Assembly (NCBI RefSeq): GCF_016086655.4
Contig: NC_052133.2
Coordinates: 49,158,383 to 49,222,382 of the forward strand
From: Lepeophtheirus salmonis
Taxonomy: Eukaryota; Arthropoda; Copepoda; Siphonostomatoida; Caligidae
Length of the DNA: 64,000 nt
Direction of reading: 5' to 3'
The notes beneath the pieces are model-generated. The model was not told the DNA's origin, did not search any database, and was given only the letters and a program-made list of their open reading frames with translations. How positions within the stretch are numbered: the first letter of the stretch is position 1; every line of letters begins with the position of its first letter. Positions 33,620 to 43,914 of the stretch are shown piece after piece. The position numbers and the translations under genes were made by a program.

Positions 33620-33932
33620 TGGTAGCAGACAAACGAAATCACCTGCCCACACCGCAAAGAAAACCCAAGAGGGACTTCAGGCCAACATGCATTTCTAGAC
33701 AAAGGACTTCTTGCCACCGCAGAGCCAAGACTATAACTCCCTAGACTATTTCATCTAGGTGCACGTAGAGTCCAAGACCTGTAGGAGACGCCACAGCATC
33801 ACTCCTTGCCTGAAGCCCTCCGTCAACGAGGTCTGGGGCTCCATGAGCGCCGAGTACATTCAGATGGTATGCAGTAGCTTCCGGCACCTCCTGGAGCTAC
33901 CCATCAATTCTGAGGGAGGATACATTTACTAA
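33620..33932 (+). pseudogene. MarC transposase C-terminal part
   Basis: RQTKSPAHTAKKTQEGLQAN stands where QQDSAPAHTAKKTQ is expected, so the second catalytic D is gone. It continues FLPPQSQDYNSLDYF (third D), a TAG for Trp, VHVESKTCRRRHHSI, NEVWGSMSAEYIQMVCSSFR and INSEGGYIY at the end. A cleaner version of this C-terminus is on minus at 63455-64000. Confidence 0.75.
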
Positions 33933-33987
33933 AACATGTTCTTTTCTTTTGAATTAATAGTTATTAAACTTCTTTTTTAATACACCC

Positions 33988-34062
33988 TGAATGTACTCGG
34001 CGCTCATACAGGCCCAGGCCTCGTTGACGGAGGGATTCAAGCAACGAGTGATGCTGTGGTAA
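33988..34062 (-). repeat. inverted fragment of the MarC C-terminus
   Basis: TGTACTCGGCGCTCATACAG and GCCTCGTTGACGGAGGGATT, then AGTGATGCTGTGG, are the reverse complement of 33793-33868. With its partner it makes an inverted repeat of about 75 bp arms separated by about 120 bp. Confidence 0.8.
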
Positions 34063-34104
34063 ATAATAATGGTTGGCCCGGTATTTTCCTTTTTATACTG
34101 TATT

Positions 34105-34467
34105 GGTATATGAACTGCTTTCAACGCCATCCAAGGCCAACTGGATCCAGAGAGATCATAAATTGTTGACTTCGTTCAAACATAGTGGGTCAACTTGACC
34201 TATACTACGCTATTTGGGGCATAGGCGATAAGATAGCCTGTGTTATCCCTTACAGAAATTTGGGTGACTACAAGGCCTCCATCTAGCATATCCGAGGCCT
34301 TCATAAATAAGTGCTGCAACCCCTATAGGCCCAGCTTGGAGGTCATGTTAGTAGCCAAAAGAAATTATTTTGAAAAATAAAAGACATATCAATAAATAAA
34401 TAAGTCTGTGATAAATCCACAATGTCGTATTCCTTTTCATTCTAGCAAAAGTTTAACTCACACACTG
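34105..34467 (+). mobile_element. MarC-related copy, truncated
   Basis: ACTGCTTTCAACGCCATCCA onward parallels 33358-33640: GATCATAAATTGTTGAC, GTGGGTCAAC, GCCTGTGTTATCCCTTACAG. It then continues to LEVMLVAKRNYFEK and a probable right end AAAGTTTAACTCACACACTG before TA (34468-34469). The first catalytic block is joined directly to the C-terminus, a deletion shared with the inserted segment of the mosaic copy. Confidence 0.65.
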
Positions 34468-34539
34468 TACATATATAGGGATTTAATTTGTACACGCTTT
34501 GTAATGGAATAATTATAGAGTATTGAATTCTCATTGAAT

Positions 34540-34590
34540 GCATTTAATTATTATTATTATTATAATATCTATATTATTATAATAATTTAA
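34540..34590. repeat. (ATT)n microsatellite
   Basis: TTAATTATTATTATTATTAT and a matching TATTATTATAATAATT stretch about 12 bases on. Confidence 0.75.
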
Positions 34591-36055
34591 CCCAACTGCT
34601 TGACTTTTTTTTTCTTTTTCTTCTTCTTAACATATATTAACAGAAAATTACTTATAAATGTGTATACAATATATGATAGCTTTTAAAACCAATCTGTTCA
34701 ACTCCATCTGGACTGGGTAAAAATTATATATGATGATATTATATTGTATGATTCTAATCCTCAACTTCAAACAGATGGAAGGGGAAATTCGTGGGTTGGT
34801 TTATGTATCTATTGTAGTTAGAAAGAGTCGTCCTTTAATCGGATATGAATTCACCTGGGGGGATTATTATCATAGGGGCATTTCAAGTCAAGTGTATACA
34901 AGTTTATTTGTCGGTTCTATTAAATTTGTTATCTATAAAAAATTGCCTGCAGGATAATTGACCGCGAATATACTATATACAGGGTTAATTTTAGTTAAAT
35001 ACCTCAATCAGATCAACTGTTCTTTATCTTTATCAAATTCCACTAAAGTTTATAGGTAAACATAACCTCTAGTTTATTTAGAGAGTTTTTGTTAAAAATT
35101 AATGCGCTACAGGAAATCTTAGGAAACAAAAATCCCTGACAAAATATGTTTGTCTATTTTTCTTCTTTTTCCTATAAACGCCATTTACAGTGTTTATCTT
35201 GTAGTCATGTAATTTGATTTGAAGCTTTTATTGTGGTACTTTAAAAGGTCTATAAAATACTATTGACGCATGTTTAAGGTAATCCTGTCTTTTACACATT
35301 CAACACCTTTATTCTTTGTGATGCACCACTTTGAACTGCAAGTCAGTGATATAAACCATTAACATAAATGCATCCTTATCTCATTTTTATAGCCATGTTC
35401 AAGTGATACTGTATTTCCTTTTTTATCTTTCAAATAGGATTATGGAGTTGGAGAAGACCTGACTTCAAACCTACAGGTGTGACAATTAATTTGATGCCCC
35501 CCAACAAATTATCATTGCTGAGCTTGGTCATTCATTAGCAAATGTACTCGTGGTTAACTTTTATCCAAAGCTCGAATTTTCGCTTATTTATATGAGTTTG
35601 TATTACTTTTACTTCTGCTGATAACTCTTATGGGAAAGCATAAAAAGAATTGAGAGATAAAGAATAATGTTAAAGATTCCCAGAATAAAAGGTTGAAGTT
35701 ATATCTCAAGAAAAGCTAGAATAATATTTTCCATGACATATCAGTGACTCTCTCTTATTTTTGGTAGACGAGTTTGCCTTTCATGTAGCTGGTCACTATA
35801 AGAAGTATCAGATCTTGGTTCCCCCCAGAGACACAACCAGCTACTTCCAGTGTGGAGAGAGTTGTTGAAAGATAAATCTTTATTATTTGTTAACAAATTT
35901 TCCAAAATAAAATACGATTTTCTTTTATTTTTATGTAGTAAGTTGATATAAGATCTCAACATCTCACGCAAGCATAAGTTCAAAAACTTGAGGAACCTTT
36001 ATACAAGCTCAAGCTAATTATCAGCTTTAAAATTTGTAAATACATGTACCCTAAG
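34591..36055. other. no repeat match; small coding-like patch near 35740-35863
   Basis: A plus frame reads FAFHVAGHYKKYQILVPPRD then TTSYFQCGESC before a stop, in locally less A/T-rich DNA. It is about 40 codons, has no recognised family and no convincing splice sites. A 75-codon ORF at 34730-34957 is likewise unassigned. Confidence 0.2.
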
Positions 36056-36056
36056 A

Positions 36057-36180
36057 TAGTGGTTCCCAAACTTTTTGTGCCTAAAGCAAATAATTTTTTT
36101 TTTGACATACTTATTTTTTATTAAACCAATCATTTGGATTATTATAAGCTATTGCAAATAATGAATGGTTGTCACAAATG
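36057..36180 (+). mobile_element. possible hAT-type element left end
   Basis: TAGTGGTTCCCAAACTTTTT then GTGCC resembles the common hAT terminus 'CAGTGGTTCCCAAACTTTTT'. No matching right end was found, so length and completeness are unknown. Confidence 0.4.
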
Positions 36181-36264
36181 GTACGACACACTAGAACTTG
36201 CAATATATTCAATTTAATTGCAAATATAAAGAGTTTTCAAATTTAAATACACCTATACGAGCGA

Positions 36265-36330
36265 AAAATGAGCACACTCATTGCTCTAAAAATGAGTGGT
36301 GCCCGCTCACAAAACTGGTAACTGAGCGGG
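36265..36330. repeat. two small hairpins with GCTCA motifs
   Basis: ATGAGCACACTCAT, then CCCGCTCA (36302-36309) pairing with TGAGCGGG (36323-36330) across a 13-base loop. Function unknown. Confidence 0.5.
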
Positions 36331-36354
36331 AGTACGCTCAGGATTTATGGAGCG

Positions 36355-36450
36355 GACTAATGCTCTGCTTATATGTTCTCTCTTCAAGAGTAATGATAAC
36401 AGTTTTGGAAAGTAAAAAAACACTTTACAGATTGCCAAATACAAAAAAAA
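36355..36450 (+). repeat. R2 core fragment
   Basis: TTCTCTCTTCAAGAGTAATG, ATAACAGTTTTGGAAAGTAA and ACAGATTGCC match R2 core wording at 11561 and 55735. 36451-36699 is featureless. Confidence 0.45.
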
Positions 36451-36699
36451 ACATTGTACATGTTTAATGTCATATTTTATACACCTCTAGTAATGCCCCC
36501 TAAATATCATCAACAACTCATTTGGCGTTATTTTTTTTGTTTGTTGCCGATTTATATAAGTAATGTTATCTTTAACACTGCATTACTAAATTTGTCTTCC
36601 TGGAGGAAAATGAAAAAAGGTCAATTCATACTAATTATGAGGTAAGGATCAAGGTATTATCCCTCTAAAACATAAATTTATTTACTTTATGTTCTAATC

Positions 36700-36900
36700 G
36701 TCATAACATTGAATTACTCATTGTTTCAGCATGAGCTATCTGTAAAAATGTGACCTTAATCCGAATCCTATTTTAGTTTTGTCCGATATTTGGGTAAAAT
36801 GCTCGTAAAATTTGAAAAAAGTATTGCCTAATTTTGGGCACGGATCTGAAACTTTGGGTAACTGAAATTTACTCGAATATTTACGTCTAGAAGAAATTAG
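36700..36900 (+). repeat. dispersed repeat R11, copy 2
   Basis: ATTGTTTCAGCATGAGC, TTAATCCGAATCCTA and TTTACTCGAATATTTACGTC match 10865-11060 in order. Confidence 0.65.
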
Positions 36901-37050
36901 GGAATGTTGATTTTTTAAAATCAAATTATTTCTTGTGAAGTTGTGATCTTATCTCTTCTACTAAAGCAAGAATTGCCCAACAGCTATCTAGGGCGTAATT
37001 GCCACACTATCAATTCATATCCGGACTTTTTTCTTTGTACTTTGGAAGGA

Positions 37051-37222
37051 GGAAAGGTTGAGAGAATTAATGAAAATTACTAAGTTAAGCATTATCTGAT
37101 GACACTATTTTGTCGCATGATATCCTGCCACAAGCTGGAAAGGTTGAGAGAGTTAATGAAAATTACTGAGTTAAGCATTACCTGATGATACTATTTTGTC
37201 GCATGATATCCTGCCACAAGCC
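37051..37222 (+). repeat. tandem duplication, 86-bp unit, two copies
   Basis: GGAAAGGTTGAGAGA starts at 37051 and 37137. Only about four differences are visible across 86 bp, so it is young. TTTTGTCGCATGATATCCTG and GCCACAAGC are present in both units. It lies 30 bp before the mariner-type element at 37253. Confidence 0.9.
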
Positions 37223-37252
37223 GTTTTGCCGTAGGAGGATTTGCCGTAATAT

Positions 37253-37812
37253 TAGGTTTGGGGGAAAAGTAATTTCGTATTTTTCGATGAATTTATTTGC
37301 TTTATACAGGTGTTAAAATCATGCAATTAAAGCCGAGTATCCCTTGTCCTGTTTAATAACTTGTAAATGAAAATTCCACATCATAATGACCTTCTCGTAG
37401 AAGTTTGGTCTCTAATGGCAAAAAAACTCAGACAGCCAATACTCAAAGCCCTCTATTGAGGCCAAATTTGTACATACAACTGTGTTTTCTAGAGACAGGA
37501 ACAGGTGGTATTCACTTGGTGCTAATTACAGACTGATGGTTGGATGCATAACAGCTTCCCTATCGAGCTCACGGAGCTTCTAGCGCGTCATCAATGTTTT
37601 GTGCACCCTGGCGTATGGATAATTTATTCCCTTTAGACCTCCATACTCGACACACGATTATACACGACTGAAGCGGCCAAATGCAATACTGTCCAAAAGA
37701 TTTTGTAGTATACACTTACATCTTTAAAACGCCTTTTTGCATGATCCGATGTAATCAATCAATAAAAATTTATAAAAAGGCGGCAAATACGAAATTACTT
37801 TTCCCCCGAAAA
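37253..37812. mobile_element. mariner-type MITE with perfect 23-bp inverted repeats
   Basis: GGGGGAAAAGTAATTTCGTA plus TTT (37260-37282) is matched exactly in reverse at 37785-37807. The left end follows TTAGGTTT, as in known mariner termini that read TTAGGTTGG...AAGTAATT. The roughly 500-bp interior shows no clear transposase in any frame I read, so this is a non-autonomous or very decayed copy. Confidence 0.75.
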
Positions 37813-37949
37813 AATATATTTATAGGTTGTTTCTTTGTATTTTTGGTTGAAATTGATGTTCCTTTTGATTTTTGAATCAAAATATTTATGTATCGAACAC
37901 AGATGTTTCAAACCCCCCCAAAAAAATCAATTCAATTGCCACGATACCC

Positions 37950-38212
37950 ATATTTTTGTAGCATTTGCAGTATCTCTATTTCACCTGCCTGCAAAAATAT
38001 GGCTGCCAACTGGCCCTTCTCCAGCCTGACCACAACCCCCTGGACTTTGCAGTTTGTGGCTCCTTGGATAAAAATGGATTCCGCACCTCTCATCCAAATT
38101 TGGATTTGCTCTGAGCTACCATCATGACAGCCGGGTATGCAATAGATACGGTCTTCTTCGTAAAGAGCTGTCAATCTGTTCACCGGCGTGGTGAGGCCTG
38201 CCAATGTCATGT
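37950..38212 (+). pseudogene. MarD transposase C-terminal fragment, copy 2
   Basis: CKNMAANWPFSS, then after a frame change LQPDHNPLDFAVCGSLDKNG (third catalytic D), RTSHPNLDLL, a TGA, ATIMTAGYAIDTVFFVKSCQ and SVHRRGEA. It matches 27790-28083 closely. It is broken off at 38212 where repeat R17 begins. Confidence 0.75.
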
Positions 38213-38345
38213 ATTAGCCAAATAATGAAAGATTACCGATCTCATCACCGTATCTAAGTAGATATATTTATACATAAAGGATTACTGCTCATGATTTCCA
38301 AGTCTTAAACCCTGAATCTTGTCGCCTTTTAAAGTTTGAATTTTG
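38213..38345 (+). repeat. dispersed repeat R17, copy 1
   Basis: ATTAGCCAAATAATGAAAGA, TTACCGATCTCATCA, TAAGTAGATATATTTATA and AAAGGATTACTGCTCATGAT agree almost base for base with 60139-60245. Confidence 0.85.
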
Positions 38346-38784
38346 TCTAATAAATTCCAAAAATCAAGTCAACCCCTCAAAAAAAAAAAAAAAAAAAACA
38401 CCAACGGACGTTTCTGTAAGTGTGTTCTTATATTAGTGTTGAGATAGATTTATATCACAAGAGACAACCCGTAGGACACACCTGTAACATCTTTTACGTT
38501 GTTTGTTCCTCGCATAGTTGTTGTAAAATGTACATCAATAATAACTTATATAGTCATCCAGTAAATACATTAAAATATCTTATGTGTACAACTTACTATT
38601 TTTGTACAAGTTGCAACTAAAAAAATTAAATGAATGACTTAAGATACTTGGGAGGAAGATTCTTAAATAATTTAATATTCCATGCATGCTCAACATGAGA
38701 ATGGTCTAATTTTTCTACCATTTTAATCAAAAATACTTAAATATAAGTAACATAAAGTTCAAATGCCCACACTTAAATTAAATA

Positions 38785-39627
38785 CCGAGCGGTCATTCAA
38801 ATCTGAACACTTACTAATTCAATAATTAATTTAGGATGAGTGATTGAAATTAATTCATATTTCGATATATGAAATCATAAACCACTAGTCACAAAAGAAA
38901 ACAAACCTGAGCTAGCTAGCTTACGTACAAGTCGAGAAAATGATACTTGAACGTGATCGACAAATTTCCATTCGAGGACTACATGCAGTTGGGCGTCTCC
39001 AGGACTATCATCTACGTCGTCAACAAGTCCGAAACGTTGGAGAGGAAGAAAGGCTCGGTTAAAAAGGCTAAAATGGACCCGGAGGAGTGAAATAAAACAG
39101 GCTTGTCCAAATTCCTCAAGTCCAAGAGGTCCTATGCAAGAGATCTCTGGGTTTCCCATGAGACTGCACATAGAGCTAACAAAAAAGTGGGTGTAAAGAG
39201 CTTTGTGTGTGTGGAGAGGCCACTTTTGACACCAACAATGAAAGAAACCTTCTCTTAAGTTGCAAGAATCTTTGGAATGAGTCTTTTGAGTTCTTTTTTG
39301 ACACTTTTGCCATCCCCCCCCACCCTGGATACACCTTTTGAGTGGAAGGAAGTCTTGCAGTGTCTGTCATCCAAACACTGAATTCCTCAAATCCACTATG
39401 ATCCAGCACTAGGACGCCATGACAGAGTACAACATCTGCAGAGGGTGCCAGACCTTTAGCCTCCGCCTGGAAGCCACCTTTACCGCTAAGGGCGGCTACA
39501 TTAATGATTAAGTGAGACTCAAATCTATTTATAGTACCAATTTTGTTGAAATTCTATTGTTAATTAAGAAGTTATATCTTTTTAAAGTTTAAAATTCAAA
39601 GTGTTCAGATTTTAATGGACCACTCGG
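38785..39627 (+). mobile_element. MarB element, complete ends, internally deleted (843 bp)
   Basis: CCGAGCGGTCATTCAAATCT and GATTTTAATGGACCACTCGG are inverted termini, with TA outside each (38783-38784 and 39628-39629). Inside, the DNA-binding part reads FEDYMQLGVSRTIIYVVNKS, KRSYARDLWVSHETAHRANK and SFVCVERPLLTPTMKE. The sequence then jumps via CTTTTTTGACACTTTTGCCA to the region of the third catalytic residue and ends TAKGGYIND. The first and second catalytic residues are deleted. The copies at 50170, 61264 and 58806 share the same junction. Stops and frame shifts are present throughout. An opposite-strand ORF over each half is a shadow. Confidence 0.88.
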
Positions 39628-39954
39628 TATTAATAAATAATAACCATCTAATCTTAATGGATCAAAAATAAAATCATAGGTGCCATGAATAGCTAGTTGG
39701 TAATGAAATATTGCTTTAAAAAATTCCCTGTACAAATCGTAACTTGTACATAATATATATGGATACATAAAATTTGCAAAGACGTGAAGTTTTCGTTGTA
39801 GTAGCTTAGACCTGAAATATTAATGATTTTATCTCACGTTGTTCTTTTTATTAATCTCCTATTGGAGGAAGATTTTTGTTGCTTTGTTGTTCTTAACAAA
39901 ACAACATAAAACCAGACGGTTGACAACCATTATTATTTTTATTTTTTTTGTATA

Positions 39955-40080
39955 CACAACATATTGTATGTAGGGGAGACCGAGGGAGTTGCAACACTTT
40001 TTGGGTTTGACTACGTTACTCCAAGCTGATTTAATTTTAGACTTGCCAACAAGAATTTCAATATACATAACCAGGAGTAT
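39955..40080 (+). repeat. dispersed repeat R10, copy 2
   Basis: GTATGTAGGGGAGACCGAGG, AGTTGCAACAC and GTTACTCCAAGCTG match 10060-10190. 39628-39954 shows nothing else. Confidence 0.55.
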
Positions 40081-40114
40081 TGCAAAGGAAACTTTGTTTT
40101 TTATTATAACATTT

Positions 40115-40270
40115 TTTTGAGGATCAAAAAAAAAAATTATGTCAAAATAGGGGTAATTTTTCCCCCAAAAAATTTAATATTTAAAATGTTTTCCAAAAAA
40201 ATAATTTTTGTGAATAGCTGTGGATTTTTGGTTGTTGTTTTTTTTCAAAAAAGAATTCAAAAACCAAGCT
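40115..40270. mobile_element. R1 fragment i
   Basis: GGGGTAATTTTTCCCCCAAA, AATTTAATATTTAAAATG and GTGAATAGCTGTGGATTTTT are R1 core units; no termini. Confidence 0.5.
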
Positions 40271-40289
40271 CTCCCAATATATAATACTG

Positions 40290-41530
40290 CAGACTGCAAA
40301 CTCATGGCCTGAGAAGTCTAAGGCTTTTTTCAAGTTATATATTTATTATTCACTTTAAAGAGCGGAGTGCCCATAACATGTTTCAAGGCCTTGCTTAGCT
40401 TAACGGTATTTTTTCCCCATCAATAACCAATGTAAAATTAAAATACGGAATAGTTTTTGATCCATTGTTTTTGAAGGTTTTTGAAAGTCGATTCTAATTA
40501 AAAGTGAGGTGAATAAAAAAATATAGATAGCGCCATCTATATGTAAAGCACAGGACTTTTCTGCCCATTTGTTATGTTATAATCTAATATATAGAACCGA
40601 AAAAAACAATAATTGTCTTTTTTTGAGAGTATATTTTTTTGTAAAAAAGTCTAAGTGAGTCCCTAAAGATCACATCGTTCTCACATATGTACTTACCAAA
40701 GTCACTATAATCATTGTTAAAGCTCATTTATACTTGCCTAGCCTGGAAGAAAGGATGGGTAATTTAAGTCAATTTTTTTGTAGTACGTTAAAAAGGGTTC
40801 CAACAAGTTTTTTCAAACGTTTTTGTTATACAATAAAAAAACTTTGTGTATATGTTTTGTTCTTTTTCTCTCTGAAGAAAAGAAGGCCCCGTATCCAGGG
40901 ACAGTTGCAACAATCAAATGATATATTAATGTAATATTCTATTGAATACGCAGCACTGTTTTTGTTATGGCTATCTTATCTATAAAATAATTCATGTGCC
41001 CTTTCAGTATATCTTGAGATTTGAATGGAATATATACCCTGGTATGTAAAAATGATTTAACTCTCGCAGGCGTTTTGTATTTAGTATACGGGGAACAGTT
41101 CGTTATGTGTATTGTATCACGCAACCTTTCCTCCAAAAAGAAATAGAAGAAAGGCCCCAAATCATCTGGTCGTTTGGCAAATAAGTCAGTAGTACCAACT
41201 ACTACTTATATCTTACATAATCGCAGACTATCACTGTCATATTATTTCTTCGCCATTTTTAAAATAAATTACACATTATTACAATCTACATTATAATAAT
41301 TATAAATATTCATATAAATAACAAAATGGCACATATATATTTTATATAAAGGATGAGAGATCAACAAGATATTGTAATCCTGTTCTTTTGGAAACGGAGC
41401 ATAATTATAGAATAACTTATTACTTTGTGTATTTATCAAAAAGGCTTAATTATGAAATAGCCATGACGTATCAAGTAGAGAGGAGGGAATCGACAGCTGG
41501 CAATCAAATACATAGGGTCTTTTAGTATTC
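40290..41530. other. no gene; scattered short matches
   Basis: Contains TAGATAGCGCCATCTA, a short imperfect palindrome at 40528, and two GGAGGAAAGGTT-like spots (also at 37048 and 54757). No coding region or full element. Confidence 0.4.
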
Positions 41531-41800
41531 ACGAGATAACACCGTGGACACACTGGTTTTGTTTGTATTTGTTAGTGAGCCCTTGATAGACTAAAGTACT
41601 CTTTATTTATAGCATCATATTCAATCCTTTTTCTCAAATTCTTTTTATTATTTGTTATTCTTGAATACAGAAGATATTTGAATGAATATAAGTATTGAGT
41701 AGTTACGTGTGAGTCAGCTTATGAAAAACAGAGAGTAACACTGACTCTCTTGAGGCGTTAGCTTCTATATTATTAAAACAAAATTTGTCTTTTAGTCCGC
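41530..41800 (-). repeat. R2 copy on minus
   Basis: AGTAGTTACGTGTGAGTCAG and TATTATTAAAACAAAATTTG are the reverse complement of R2 blocks at 7685-7785. 41801-42169 holds an unassigned ORF (41785-42045) that starts inside this repeat. Confidence 0.5.
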
Positions 41801-42169
41801 GCCAAATTATAGTTAAAGACAATGGAAATCTAACCACACTATTACAAAAATTAAGATCCTCCAAAAAATTAGTTATATCCCTCAAAAACAATATCTCGAA
41901 GAAAGGTAACAAAAATTGTCTAACAAAGTCTTGGACTAAAACGATAGAGATTTCTTTGTGTGAAGTTGTCGAAGAAAGAAAATGTCCAGCTCAATTCGAT
42001 TCGATTTCGACAAAATGTATCTTTTTTTTCTACGATCCCTGTTAGGATTGCGAATAGTTTTTGAACAGTATTTTGCTAGATTTTGTTGAGTGCTCCTTGG
42101 TTTCCTTCTTACTAGAATTTGTTCCACTTAATGTGGAGGGGGGAAATAGAATTTGCAAAATTAATACTA

Positions 42170-42440
42170 TAAATAGATTATGTCTGAGCTCTCTTGATCA
42201 TTCATGTATCCGCCCTTAGCGGGAATGATGGCTTCCAGGTGGCGGCGAATGGTCTGGCACCTGCCTTTCGCTGGTGTAGTCCTCTGTCATGGAACCCTAC
42301 TTTTGGCTGAGAGTGGTTTTTAGGGATTCAGTGTTTGGATGACACTGAAGGTATTTTCCTCAACATATAACCAAAAGATATAGTCGATGGGGTTGGCGTC
42401 CAGGCTGTAGAAGGGCCAAAAGTGTTAAGAAATGTAAGAT
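42170..42440 (-). mobile_element. MarB C-terminal fragment
   Basis: On minus: YSLDANPIDYIFWLYVEENT (third catalytic D), then HLEAIIPAKGGYMND and the GAGAGCTCAGACATAATCTA trailer. The terminal repeat at the left is missing. Upstream, beyond 42440, sequence no longer matches MarB. Confidence 0.75.
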
Positions 42441-43160
42441 ACTTAAAGGTAACCTTTTTTTTTTTTGCCTTTGCCTTTGCATGATGCAACTCTGGGCTTT
42501 TTGTAAACGAGAAAAATGATGAAATTGTTGTGTTGTTGTAGCATACAAATGGTCTCAAAACTTTTGTATTTTTGATTGATTTTTTTCCTCAGAATAATAT
42601 TCATTACAATTGTATGGCGTAGCTTTTTTGATGTTCTAGGCAGAGGGACTGTCACAACTTCCCCCGGTCTCCCTATTTATTTACAAGCACGTGAGGCTCA
42701 GTTTTGGGGCAGCAACGGGATATACTCTAAGTTGTATTATGTCTTTTAATTATACGTGTTTTCTCCTTCACTCCAAGGTTCAAAGGTCCTGTAAATGTAC
42801 CTGGATCAAGATGATGTTTTTAAAAACAATTTAGGACCTTTTGACGTTTAGTTGATTGACCTGTTTTGATATTAAAGCTTATTTACAATTAGGTATATAA
42901 TAAAGTGGAATCAATATTAATGTCATTTATTTTCTTAAAATAGTTGTAATCAAATACTTTATCTATACACACTCACAAAAAAAAGAGGAGAGACTAGGTA
43001 CCTACCGGTATGTAAAAATTAGTGATGGTACGATTAATCAGAGAATTGGTTGTTTTTTCTGGAATCGGGAAAATAATGCTTAATTTGCAATTCCAATTCT
43101 TATTTATTACTGGTATTTAACTATTTATTATTGTTCTAAGTTATAAAAAAAAAAGTAACA
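42441..43160. other. unassigned; small minus ORF
   Basis: A 70-codon minus ORF (42443-42655) has TVPLPRTSKKLRHTIVMNII at its start and a lysine-rich end over a TTTGCCTTTGCC/poly-T tract. I recognise no family. The rest is featureless. Confidence 0.25.
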
Positions 43161-43695
43161 CCCCGGCCAAAAATTCAGGGATTTTTGCTTTTTAATAGAA
43201 AATTGAATATTTAATTTTTTTTTTCTAAAAATTTAATACTTAAACTTTTTGAATAACTCTGGATTTTCGGAATTTTTTTTTCAAAAAATTTAATTTTTGT
43301 GAACAGCTGTGGATTTTTGAAATTTTTATAAAATACCATGGATTTGAGAAACTACTTTTCTTGAAATTAATTTTTTTGTGAAGGTTTGTGGATTTTTGAA
43401 AAAAAAATTATTTTTTTGTGAACATTTGTGGATTTTGGGAAAAAAAAATTATTTTTTTATGAACATTTGTGGATTTTTGAAAAAAAAATTATTTTTTTGA
43501 AAATACCTTGGATTTTGAAACTATTTGCCAAAAAATTGAATTTTTGGTGAATGCTTGTGGATTTTTGAAAAAAAAAATTAAATATTAAATTATATATTTG
43601 ATTTTTTTTTTATTATTTATTTTACTTTTGGATTATTTTTTTCAAAAAAATTTCAAAAACCTAGCCCCCTAAAATAAAATCTTGTGGACATCCTG
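43161..43695. mobile_element. R1 element, copy j
   Basis: Begins CCCCGGCCAAAAATTCAGGG and ends CCTAGCCCCCTAAAATAAAA ... TGTGGACATCCTG, the R1 right margin. The core has at least five successive GTGAACATTTGTGGATTTTT-type units of about 55 bp, the clearest internal tandem structure of any R1 copy here. Confidence 0.7.
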
Positions 43696-43829
43696 ATAGC
43701 AAAATGGTATTTTTTTCTATTATTGAAAATATTTAAGAATCGGAATCGCGAAATATTATTTGAATTAAGTCGAAATCGACATCGGGATTTTTGTTGCAAT
43801 CGTCCCATGACTAGTTAAAATAATAGAAA

Positions 43830-43914
43830 CCATTAAGGAACATGGAAATTTGAACAATTTGAAGAATACTTAGAAGAAGAGCGGCTTAGTTGTCGTAGCG
43901 TTTTATTAGATCCA
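43830..43914 (-). repeat. R8 fragment next to the long-arm element
   Basis: AAGAAGAGCGGCTTAGTTGT and GCGTTTTATTAGATCCACTG match R8 at 53830-53885 in the same orientation, and break off where the inverted arm starts. Confidence 0.55.

Larger units (their letters stand above)
33057..33985 (+). mobile_element. MarC mariner-type element, mosaic
   Basis: Transposase-derived from the ATG at 33057 to a C-terminal SEGGYIY at about 33930, with a right end ...TTTTTTAATACACCCTGA to 33985. The middle (about 33400-33620) contains a second C-terminal segment (LNIVEKRVCAIRHRSLNELK) before the second catalytic region resumes with SPAHTAKKTQEG. The copy therefore contains two C-termini, one out of place. The inserted segment is shared with 34105-34467. 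No left terminal repeat was found with confidence. Confidence 0.75.

Noticed and set aside
41785..42045. 86-codon plus ORF
   Set aside because: Starts inside the R2 repeat and has no recognised domain; likely chance.
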